Shown here: one piece after another, positions 46,316 through 53,774 of the stretch
Layout of the letters: each line of letters opens with the position of its first letter
How positions within the stretch are numbered: the stretch's first letter is position 1
Origin: Bacillota bacterium
Lineage (GTDB): Bacteria; Bacillota; Clostridia; Peptostreptococcales; Anaerovoracaceae
Length of the DNA: 64,000 bases
Assembly (NCBI GenBank): GCA_021769295.1
Contig: JAETTD010000010.1
Span: forward strand, 1-64,000
Direction: 5' to 3'
The notes under the pieces: model-generated
What the model saw: the letters and a program-made list of their open reading frames with translations, nothing else
Told to the model about the DNA's origin: nothing
Databases searched by the model: none
Made by a program: the position numbers and the translations under genes

Positions 46316-47824
46316 GTGAGTACATTATTAACTGGACTTGAAGTTTTTATTCAACAACCTTTGTTACTGGTACTGCTTGTTGCAGGTGTATTCTTCGGCA
46401 TGGTTTTCGGGGCTATTCCGGGGCTTACCGCAGCCCTCGGCGTTTCTCTTATACTCCCATTTACCTTTGCAATGACTTCATCGCAGGGTATAACTACATT
46501 GATAGGCATTTATGTAGGAGGAATTTCAGGCGGACTTATTGCAGCCGTACTGCTTAACATACCGGGTTCTCCGGCGTCAATCGTAACATGCTTTGACGGC
46601 TCGCCTATGGCGAGGAACGGCCGGGCCGGGGATGCTCTTACCATAGGTGTTTTCTCATCATTTGTAGGAGGCATCATAAGTGCTCTTGCCTTAATCGTAA
46701 TAGCGCCGCAGCTTGCAAAGATAGCTCTTATGTTCGGCGCATGGGAATACTTTGCCATGGGAATCATGGGACTTTCGGTTGTTGTAAGCCTTTGCTCGAA
46801 GAGCATGATAAAAGGCTTTATCTCGGCAATCATAGGAATGCTGTTTGCAATGGTTGGAATGGATGCCGTCATGGGAACTCCAAGACTTACTTTTAATGCA
46901 TGGCAGCTCAACGGCGGACTTGACACGTTGGATGTTCTTATGGGACTGTTCGCCTTGACAGAGGTATTGACTCAATTAAAGACAATAAATCAAAAATTTA
47001 ATACCATAGACCCGGGGCATGTGAAGGCTCTGCCTAATAAACAGATGCTCAAGGGAACGTTAAAAACACATCTTTCCGGCTCTCTGATAGGAACCTTTAT
47101 AGGAATTCTTCCGGGAATAGGACAGGCAACGGCTTCGCTGCTGTCATACTCAACGGCGATGCAGACGTCAGATCATCCTGAAAAATTCGGAACGGGAATA
47201 ACCGAGGGCGTAGTTGCCTCGGAATCGGCAAACAATGCCTGCTGCGGCGGAGCTCTTATACCTATGCTGACTCTGGGAATACCGGGAGACTTGGTTACAT
47301 CCATACTGCTTGGCGGACTAATCGTGCACGGACTTCAGCCGGGACCGTTATTGTTCCAGACAAGCACTGATGTTGTGGGAGTAATATTTGCAGCTTATCT
47401 GCTGGCAAACATCATCATGTACGTTATGGAAATGGGCTTGATGAAAGTATTCATCAAGCTGCTGGCAGTCCCGATGAATATACTGTTCCCTATCATATTG
47501 CTGATGTGCACCGTAGGAAGCATTACGGTAAACAACAGGCTCTTTGATACATGGATTCTGTTTATCGTCGGAATTATAGGATATTTCTTAGTAAATAACG
47601 ACTTCCCACTGCCACCTATAGTTTTGGGCTTCATATTGGGAAATATCATCGAAAGCAATATGAGAACTGCACTTATTGCAAATCAGGCAAGCTTTGCTTC
47701 GCTGTTCACAAAACCGATTTCGGTCGGCTTGCTGATATTTGCTGTAATCATGCTGATTCTCCCTAAGCTTCTCGGCAAGCTTTCATCAAAGAAGGCAGGA
47801 AAAGCGCCGGCAGCTCCGCAATAG
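46316..47824 (+). CDS. tctA: Tripartite tricarboxylate transporter large membrane subunit TctA
   Basis: 502 residues, about twelve helices. The TctA marks GAIPGLTAALGVSLILPFTF, the LNIPGSPASIVTCFDG loop and ILPGIGQATASLLSY are present. The start is GTG after GGAGAA. It forms the transport channel with TctB. Confidence 0.95.
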   Translation: MSTLLTGLEVFIQQPLLLVLLVAGVFFGMVFGAIPGLTAALGVSLILPFTFAMTSSQGITTLIGIYVGGISGGLIAAVLLNIPGSPASIVTCFDGSPMARNGRAGDALTIGVFSSFVGGIISALALIVIAPQLAKIALMFGAWEYFAMGIMGLSVVVSLCSKSMIKGFISAIIGMLFAMVGMDAVMGTPRLTFNAWQLNGGLDTLDVLMGLFALTEVLTQLKTINQKFNTIDPGHVKALPNKQMLKGTLKTHLSGSLIGTFIGILPGIGQATASLLSYSTAMQTSDHPEKFGTGITEGVVASESANNACCGGALIPMLTLGIPGDLVTSILLGGLIVHGLQPGPLLFQTSTDVVGVIFAAYLLANIIMYVMEMGLMKVFIKLLAVPMNILFPIILLMCTVGSITVNNRLFDTWILFIVGIIGYFLVNNDFPLPPIVLGFILGNIIESNMRTALIANQASFASLFTKPISVGLLIFAVIMLILPKLLGKLSSKKAGKAPAAPQ

Positions 47825-47841
47825 CAGAAAAGAGGAATTCT

Positions 47842-48303
47842 ATGAAATACACACATACTAACATAAATACTCCTGACTGGGAGAAACTGACTAAATTTTA
47901 TGAAACGGTGTTTGATATGAAAATCGTACCGCCGCTGAGAGACCTTTACGGAGACTGGTATGAAGCAGCGGCAGGCTTTAAGGGAGCCCATGTCAGAGGA
48001 GCTCATATGGCTCTTCCCGGCTATCCCGAAGACGGACCTACCATTGAGTTCTTCACATGGGAAACTCCCGACGGAACGCCTGCCAATGCGATAAACGGCG
48101 GAGGCATGGGCCACATCGCCATAGCGGTGGACAATGTGGAAGAGACCTACGAAAAGGTCAGGGCCAACGGTGGAAGCGCCTGCGGCACAATATCAAAACA
48201 TTATTACGAAACCAAGGGTCAGACGTTAACTCTCGTTTACGCCAAGGATCCTGACGGAAACATTATAGAAGTACAAAGATGGGACGACGGAGATATAACC
48301 TAA
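47842..48303 (+). CDS. VOC/glyoxalase superfamily protein
   Basis: 153 residues with paired beta-alpha-beta-beta-beta modules: YTHTNINTPDWEKLTKFYE at the start, GGGMGHIAIAVDNVEETYEKV in the middle and YAKDPDGNIIEVQRW at the end. Metal ligands (His and Glu) are in the normal places. Members include glyoxalase I and methylmalonyl-CoA epimerase; the substrate here is unknown, perhaps a CoA ester or keto acid of the locus. Confidence 0.8.
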   Translation: MKYTHTNINTPDWEKLTKFYETVFDMKIVPPLRDLYGDWYEAAAGFKGAHVRGAHMALPGYPEDGPTIEFFTWETPDGTPANAINGGGMGHIAIAVDNVEETYEKVRANGGSACGTISKHYYETKGQTLTLVYAKDPDGNIIEVQRWDDGDIT

Positions 48304-48320
48304 GACCGGAGGATTAAAAG

Positions 48321-48938
48321 GTGAAAGGTATATTTAAAACTACAGGAATTCTATCCATAGGGGTTTGGCTTGTTTTCTTTATAGCAGGAATTGTGCTTGC
48401 AAGACCGCTTATATGTGCCATAAGCGGTCTGTTTCTCTTGCTTGGCGTATTCAGGCGCTACAGGCTGTACGAAAGACAGACTTCGGCAAAGAGAATGTGG
48501 CAGGAATTCACAAAAGACAAAGAAGAATTAAAGGACTATCCATATCAACTGTGGAAATTTTCCGATGACGGAGAATACAGAAAAAACATTATAGCCAGGG
48601 TGCTTGCAGGCGAAGTGCGCGGCGAATCCTATTCGGTGGATTTCTTTGATGCCAACAGCCAGCCATTGCCTGAGGAAGGACAGTACAATGTAGTGTGCGA
48701 CATGTCCGGTCAGGCATATGCAATTGTAAAAACCGTGAGGATAGTGCCTGTTCGGTTCGGTGATGTGACCGCCTCTTTGGCTCGGCTCGAAGGCCTTGGC
48801 ACGGTAAGTCAATGGAAACGTTTCAATCAAAAAAAGTATGAAAGATTATGCGATAGAATGGACATCATATTTTCCGATGAGCTGCCTCTGATTTTTGAGG
48901 AATTTGAGGTGGTGTATTCGGGTGAAGAAAGAAGGTAA
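48321..48938 (+). CDS. Membrane-anchored ASCH-domain-like protein
   Basis: 205 residues. Two N-terminal hydrophobic helices (about residues 9-45) precede a soluble domain. Residues about 75-195 follow the ASCH pattern: LAGEVRGESYSVDFFD, LPEEGQYNVVCDMSGQAYA, VRFGDVTASLARLEGLG, then a Trp (SQWKRF) and ELPLIFEEFEVVY. ASCH domains are PUA-like and usually bind RNA or modified nucleosides, and are normally soluble. The GTG start follows GGAGG. It sits inside the 4-hydroxybutyrate operon. The domain call rests on pattern reading only. Confidence 0.6.
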   Translation: MKGIFKTTGILSIGVWLVFFIAGIVLARPLICAISGLFLLLGVFRRYRLYERQTSAKRMWQEFTKDKEELKDYPYQLWKFSDDGEYRKNIIARVLAGEVRGESYSVDFFDANSQPLPEEGQYNVVCDMSGQAYAIVKTVRIVPVRFGDVTASLARLEGLGTVSQWKRFNQKKYERLCDRMDIIFSDELPLIFEEFEVVYSGEERR

Positions 48939-48943
48939 ACGAA

Positions 48944-50071
48944 ATGAGAGAAATTTTAATGAGACCTGAAATGTATAAGTTTAACACTTTTAAGGAATTT
49001 GCCGACGAATTTAAGGTTGGCGAAAGAGACCTCATTTTTACAAATAAATATATTTACGACCCGTATGTAAGTCATCTGAACTTGGGATGTGTAACGTGCT
49101 TTGAAGAAGAGTACGGAGAGGGAGAGCCGTCCGAGGAAAGCATTTCCAAAATCTTTGACGCTCTTAATCCTGAGGATTACGACAGAATCATCGCCATAGG
49201 CGGCGGAGCGGTTATGGATGTTGCCAAGGTGCTTTCTCTCAAGAGAGTGGGGGCGGTTCATGACCTTTATTTCCGCAAACTCCCCGTAATCCCCGAGAAG
49301 GAACTCATCGCCATTCCGACCACCTGCGGTACAGGCTCGGAAGTTACAAACATTTCAATCGCTATCGTTAAAGAGGACAACGGAAATACCACCAAGCTGG
49401 GGCTTGTGGATGACCTTATCATCCCTAAAAAAATCTGCCTGATTCCTGAATTCCTTAAGACTTTGCCGTACAAGGCCTTTGCATCTTCTGCCATAGACGC
49501 ATTTATTCACGGTGCGGAATCCTTCCTTTCTCCTTCGAGAGCAACCATGACCTCGGAACTTTTCGGAGTGAAAGCCATGGAGATAATATTGGAAGGCTTC
49601 AAGCGAATCGCAGAGCAGGGACAGGATGCAAGATTTGATTACGGTGAGGAATTTTTGACGGCAGCTACATATGCCGGCCTTGCGTTCTTACAGGCAGGCT
49701 GCGCAACGGTTCACGCCATGTCTTTCCCTTTGGGCGGAACTTATCACGTGCCTCACGGCGAATCCAATTATCTGCTGTTCGGTAAAGTGTTTGAAAAGTA
49801 TGATCAAATCAACCCTGACGGAAAGATTGCAGAGTTTAAGAAGCTTATCGCCTCAATTTTAGGCGGAAGCGAGAAGGACTCCATTGCGGCTCTTAACGCT
49901 CTGCTCGAGAAAATACTCCACCTTCAGCCGCTGAGAAATTACGGCTTCAAAGAGACGGACATCGAGGCTTTTGCAGATTCTGTCCTTGCAAACCAGCAGA
50001 GACTTGTAACCAATTCCTATGTGCCTTTGGATAAGGAACTTATTATGGAAATTTACAGAGAGCTGTATTAG
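48944..50071 (+). CDS. 4-hydroxybutyrate dehydrogenase (iron-type alcohol dehydrogenase)
   Basis: 375 residues, family III alcohol dehydrogenase, close in length to the clostridial 4-hydroxybutyrate dehydrogenases (about 371). NAD site IIAIGGGAVMDVAKV; metal ligands in SAIDAFIHGAE and TVHAMSFPLGGTYHVPHG. It interconverts succinate semialdehyde and 4-hydroxybutyrate. Its position beside crotonase and a CoA-transferase supports the assignment. Confidence 0.88.
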   Translation: MREILMRPEMYKFNTFKEFADEFKVGERDLIFTNKYIYDPYVSHLNLGCVTCFEEEYGEGEPSEESISKIFDALNPEDYDRIIAIGGGAVMDVAKVLSLKRVGAVHDLYFRKLPVIPEKELIAIPTTCGTGSEVTNISIAIVKEDNGNTTKLGLVDDLIIPKKICLIPEFLKTLPYKAFASSAIDAFIHGAESFLSPSRATMTSELFGVKAMEIILEGFKRIAEQGQDARFDYGEEFLTAATYAGLAFLQAGCATVHAMSFPLGGTYHVPHGESNYLLFGKVFEKYDQINPDGKIAEFKKLIASILGGSEKDSIAALNALLEKILHLQPLRNYGFKETDIEAFADSVLANQQRLVTNSYVPLDKELIMEIYRELY

Positions 50072-50084
50072 GAGGTAACACGAC

Positions 50085-50861
50085 ATGTCAAATACGGTTA
50101 AATCAGAATACCGGAATGGCTATGCCATTCTGACCATAAACAGGCCTGAGGCTCTCAATGCTCTCAACAAAGAAGTAATAGCGGATTTGGAAGCCGCCGT
50201 TTCGGAAATTGAAGCCAATGGTCAAATCTCGGCCCTGATAATTACGGGCGAGGGCAGGTCCTTTGTGGCGGGGGCGGACATCGGAGAACAGTCCGTCCTG
50301 GACCTTGAAGGAGGACGCAAGTGGGGACAGAGAGGCTCTGCCCTCATGAGGCGCATAGAAAAGCTTGAAATTCCGACCATAGCGGCCGTCAACGGTTTTG
50401 CTCTCGGCGGCGGATGCGAACTTGCTCTTTCCTGCGACATAATCATAGCGGGAGAAAAAGCCAAGTTCGGTCAGCCTGAAGTCGGTCTTGGCATTACGCC
50501 GGGATTTTCCGGAACGCAGAGGCTTCCTCGCAGAGTAGGAATCGGTAAGGCGAAAGAGCTGATTTTTACAGGTCGAATGATTGGAGCCGCAGAAGCCTTG
50601 GAAATAGGTTTGGCCAACAAGGTGGTTCCCCAGGAGGATTTAATGGGCGAAGCCGTGGCCATGGCCGAATCCATTGCAAAAAATGCGCCGTTGGCAGTCA
50701 AATATTCCAAGGCTGCAATAGCAAGAGGTCTGGAAATGGACATTGATAACGGAATAGCCATGGAGAATGAGCTCTTTGCAATGTGTTTTGCAAGTGAGGA
50801 CCAAAAAGAAGGCATGCAGGCATTTTTGGAGAAAAGACCTGCGGACTTTAAAAATAAGTAA
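50085..50861 (+). CDS. Enoyl-CoA hydratase / crotonase
   Basis: 258 residues. The oxyanion and acid-base motifs are FVAGADIGEQ, GFALGGGCELALSCD and FGQPEVGLGITPGFSGTQRL, with both catalytic Glu positions present. It would hydrate crotonyl-CoA to 3-hydroxybutyryl-CoA. GGAGG precedes the ATG. Confidence 0.92.
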   Translation: MSNTVKSEYRNGYAILTINRPEALNALNKEVIADLEAAVSEIEANGQISALIITGEGRSFVAGADIGEQSVLDLEGGRKWGQRGSALMRRIEKLEIPTIAAVNGFALGGGCELALSCDIIIAGEKAKFGQPEVGLGITPGFSGTQRLPRRVGIGKAKELIFTGRMIGAAEALEIGLANKVVPQEDLMGEAVAMAESIAKNAPLAVKYSKAAIARGLEMDIDNGIAMENELFAMCFASEDQKEGMQAFLEKRPADFKNK

Positions 50862-50877
50862 ATTTTGGGAGTAGACG

Positions 50878-52440
50878 ATGAATAAGGCTAAAATCATTAC
50901 AGCAGAAGAAGCCGCGATGCTTGTGGAGGACGGAGTAACACTGTCAACCGGAGGGTTTGTGAGCTGCGCTTGCCCGGAAGCGCTTTCCAAGGCATTGGAA
51001 AAGAGATTTCTTGAAACAGGGCATCCTAAAGATTTAACATTGCTGTTTGCAGCAGGGCAAGGTCACAGAGACGGAACCGGAGGAGACCATTACGGTCACG
51101 AAGGCATGGTTAAGAGAGTCATAGGCGGTCACTGGGACAGGGCTGCCAGACTCGGCGACCTTGCTTTGGCAAACAAGATAGAAGCGTACAATTTGCCTCA
51201 GGGCGTAATCACCCATATGTACCGTGACATAGCAGCTCACAATATAGGAACGCTGACCCATGTGGGTCTCTACACCTTTGTTGACCCTCGAAACGGCGGA
51301 GGAAAGCTTAACGAAGTCACTACGGAAGACATTGTGGAGTTAGTTGAAATCGGCGGGAAGGAGAGGCTTCTGTACAAAACCATGCCCATAGACGTGGTAT
51401 TTCTGAGAGCAAGCTATGCCGACGAATACGGTAACTGTACGGTTCACAGAGAAATCGGACCTTTGGACTCAACCGCCATGGCGCAGGCCTGCAAAAACAG
51501 CGGAGGGAAGGTCATCGTGCAAGTTGAGAAGATTGTGAAGGCGGGAAGCCTTGACCCTAAGCTTGTCAAGATTCCGGGCATATACGTCGATGCAATCGTG
51601 GTAGGAAGCGATGAAGATAACATGCAGTGTCTCGGAACGCCTTATGACGGTTCGCTGACAGGTGAGTTTCAAATTCCGCTTGACGCTATCGCCCACGTTC
51701 CGCTCAATGCCAGAAAGATAATTGCACGGCGTGCTGCCATGGAGCTTCGTGAAAACGCCATAGTAAACCTTGGAACAGGAGTTCCCGAGGTCATAGGCAA
51801 TGTGGCCGCCGAAGAGGGTATTTCGGATTATATGACTCTTACCGTTGAAGCAGGCTCCATTGCGGGAGTGCCCATGGGAGGAACTCAATTCGGTGCGGCA
51901 GCCAACCCGATGTGCATCCTCGACCACAATGTACAGTTTGATTTTTATCAGGGCGGCGGATTGGATTTGGCGTTCTTAGGCCTTGCCGAAACCGCCCCTA
52001 ACGGAGATTTGAACGTATCAAAGTTCGGAACCCGCCTTGCCGGAGCCGGCGGCTTTATCGATATAACCCAGAATGCCAAGAAAGTATGCTACTGCGGAAC
52101 TTTTACGGCAAAAGGACTTGATGTGGAGTGCAGGGACGGAAAATTGCACATTCTCAACGAGGGCACCAAGAAAAAGTTTGTAAAAGAAGTGGAGCACATA
52201 ACTTTCTCCGGCTTCTATGCAAACAAAGTTAAGCAGCCGGTTTTATACATAACCGAAAGAGCCGTCTTTGAACTGCGTCCGGCCGGAGTCACTTTGGTGG
52301 AAATCGCACCGGGCATCGATCTCAAAACCCAGATAATCGACTGCATGGAATTTGTCCCTCAAATTGCAGACGACCTGAAAGTTATGGATGAAAGAATTTT
52401 CAGAGATGAACCTATGGGATTAAACAGCGTCTCTAAATGA
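50878..52440 (+). CDS. Family I CoA-transferase (YdiF/propionate CoA-transferase-like)
   Basis: 520 residues combining the alpha and beta halves in one chain, as in YdiF and Pct. The catalytic Glu (about residue 324) is in LTVEAGSIAGVPMGG; the first half starts with VTLSTGGFVSCACPE. It probably activates 4-hydroxybutyrate with acetyl-CoA or butyryl-CoA to supply AbfD. This type is different from the Cat1/Cat2/AbfT families usually paired with AbfD. Confidence 0.9.
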   Translation: MNKAKIITAEEAAMLVEDGVTLSTGGFVSCACPEALSKALEKRFLETGHPKDLTLLFAAGQGHRDGTGGDHYGHEGMVKRVIGGHWDRAARLGDLALANKIEAYNLPQGVITHMYRDIAAHNIGTLTHVGLYTFVDPRNGGGKLNEVTTEDIVELVEIGGKERLLYKTMPIDVVFLRASYADEYGNCTVHREIGPLDSTAMAQACKNSGGKVIVQVEKIVKAGSLDPKLVKIPGIYVDAIVVGSDEDNMQCLGTPYDGSLTGEFQIPLDAIAHVPLNARKIIARRAAMELRENAIVNLGTGVPEVIGNVAAEEGISDYMTLTVEAGSIAGVPMGGTQFGAAANPMCILDHNVQFDFYQGGGLDLAFLGLAETAPNGDLNVSKFGTRLAGAGGFIDITQNAKKVCYCGTFTAKGLDVECRDGKLHILNEGTKKKFVKEVEHITFSGFYANKVKQPVLYITERAVFELRPAGVTLVEIAPGIDLKTQIIDCMEFVPQIADDLKVMDERIFRDEPMGLNSVSK

Positions 52441-52449
52441 GGCGCTGTT
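52423..52449 (+). terminator. Hairpin at the end of the rightward operon
   Basis: AACAGCG-T-CTC pairs with GAG-G-CGCTGTT around TAAAT, spanning the CoA-transferase stop codon. The T tract is poor, so terminator strength is uncertain. Confidence 0.6.
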
Positions 52450-52480
52450 GCTGTACGTGCTTATAAGTTCTCCAAACCCC

Positions 52481-53359
52481 TTAAACCGTGAGCCCGTGAA
52501 TCATTACTTTCAGCCGCATCATATCTATTATGCCGTCCTGCGAATCCATGGTAATTATCAGATTGTTGGGAATGGTAATGCCGTTTTTTGTATACAGGGC
52601 TATTTTCTTGAGCGCCTTATCGGCGTACTCGGGCTTTGACATCATTCCCATATGCTCCCAATATATACGCCCATATTTTGTAATAATGGTAAAATCCGGT
52701 CGCACCAGTACTTGGCTGTCGCCCTCCCTCAGCAGCAGCGGAAGCTCATACTCAAAGGTGATTTTATTGGCGTGAAGCATCTCGGCTATGAGTGCCTCTG
52801 ACTTGGAGCGCACCTGCAGGCCAAAGGAGGTTCTGTGCATCGTCAGCGTGCTCTCGGAACCAACCTCTCCGGCGGTTTTCGCATCTGTGGCGGTTTTAGT
52901 GCTTCCGGTTGAGCTGACCACCTCAGCCCCTTCCGTAACCTTGCTCAGCCCGACCCCGCCAGATGTTTCAGTACCACTATCCATTCCAGCAACGCTGGTC
53001 ATCTCAGCATCGGCCGACTCCTCGCCGGTAAGCCTGTAAACCCGAGGCAAAGAATCGTTGACAGATACATAGTCACAGGGACGAAAAGTCCTCATCAATC
53101 GTTCCAAGCCTCGTATATCCGCCATTAAAAAGGCAATGCTTTTATCCAGAAAATGCTTGCGCTTTATATCTTCAATCAGCTGTTGGTCATCAGTATAAGC
53201 GTATTTTGAATTTCCGCAGGAAATATAATAATGCTTCTTCCCGCTTATATCCCGGCAAGTCATATTGCAGGAAGGGAGGTTAGCCCGCTGCTCCTGATAG
53301 CTTTTAAGAAGCAATTTCAAATTTTGCAATTCTAATTTCGTAAATTCTAAATAATTCAT
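52481..53359 (-). CDS. Unrecognised protein with PD-(D/E)XK-like C-terminal region
   Basis: 292 residues from the ATG at 53359. The N-terminal 100 residues are helical and charged. About residues 115-175 are a low-complexity Ser/Thr/Gly/Ala/Glu linker. The C-terminal part reads RSKSEALIAEML, FEYELPLLL, VRPDFTIITKYGRIYWEHMG, a spacing of Glu, Asp and Glu like the PD-(D/E)XK nuclease fold. No family name is certain. A promoter reads straight into the ATG with no Shine-Dalgarno site. Confidence 0.7.
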   Translation of the reverse strand: MNYLEFTKLELQNLKLLLKSYQEQRANLPSCNMTCRDISGKKHYYISCGNSKYAYTDDQQLIEDIKRKHFLDKSIAFLMADIRGLERLMRTFRPCDYVSVNDSLPRVYRLTGEESADAEMTSVAGMDSGTETSGGVGLSKVTEGAEVVSSTGSTKTATDAKTAGEVGSESTLTMHRTSFGLQVRSKSEALIAEMLHANKITFEYELPLLLREGDSQVLVRPDFTIITKYGRIYWEHMGMMSKPEYADKALKKIALYTKNGITIPNNLIITMDSQDGIIDMMRLKVMIHGLTV

Positions 53360-53365
53360 AAACAC

Positions 53366-53394
53366 AGCATACCATAAATGGAAAAAAATGTAAA
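53366..53394 (-). promoter_or_regulatory. Promoter giving a predicted leaderless transcript
   Basis: On the minus strand TTTACA (53389-53394), 17-bp spacer, TATGCT (53366-53371), then six bases (GTGTTT) and the ATG. The expected transcription start coincides with the A of the start codon. Confidence 0.6.
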
Positions 53395-53419
53395 TAGCCT
53401 TTACGAAAAAAACCTCCGC

Positions 53420-53675
53420 CGCCCTCGGCCAACACAAATCGCTCAGACCTTAACGTAATTACGTGAATTCACAGAAGCATTGTAGCAGAGGCAACAGCCT
53501 TTCGAGAAACCTTAACACAATTGCGTGAATTCACAAACCCGTGTCATTCCAGGCAACACAAACCGACGAGACTTTAACATAATTACGTGAATTCACAGAA
53601 GCATTGCAGCAGAAGCAACACCCTTTCGGGAAACCTTAATACAATTGCGTGAATTCACAAAACCGTGTCAGCGCA
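53420..53675. repeat. Array D: GTGAATTCAC tandem repeats at exactly 62 bp
   Basis: GAATTC centres start at 53465, 53527, 53589 and 53651, exactly 62 bp apart, each inside GCGTGAATTCACA or ACGTGAATTCACA. Units alternate: 1 and 3 share TAATTACGTG and GAAGCATTG linkers; 2 and 4 share CAATTGCGTG and CCGTGTCA linkers. The array is therefore a duplicated dimer. GTGAATTCAC is a perfect palindrome and in unit 1 overlaps a second one, CGTAATTACG. It lies between two divergent promoters. Linkers are themselves repeated, so it is not a CRISPR. Confidence 0.85.
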
Positions 53676-53717
53676 GCCACCACATCCATAACAGTCCCCA
53701 TCCCCCCCACTTGCCTC

Positions 53718-53746
53718 TTGGTGAGCGACTAAAAATGTGGTACAAT
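53718..53746 (+). promoter_or_regulatory. Extended -10 promoter of pcrA
   Basis: TTGGTG (53718-53723), 17-bp spacer, TACAAT (53741-53746) preceded by TGG (extended -10). About 29 nt to the pcrA ATG, with GGGGAG as ribosome site. Confidence 0.7.
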
Positions 53747-53774
53747 AAAGCATAAATTAAAAAGGGGAGCAAGT

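Noticed and set aside
53446..53675. CRISPR array with GTGAATTCAC repeats
   Set aside because: The spacer-like segments are themselves repeated in alternate units, so this is a duplicated tandem repeat.
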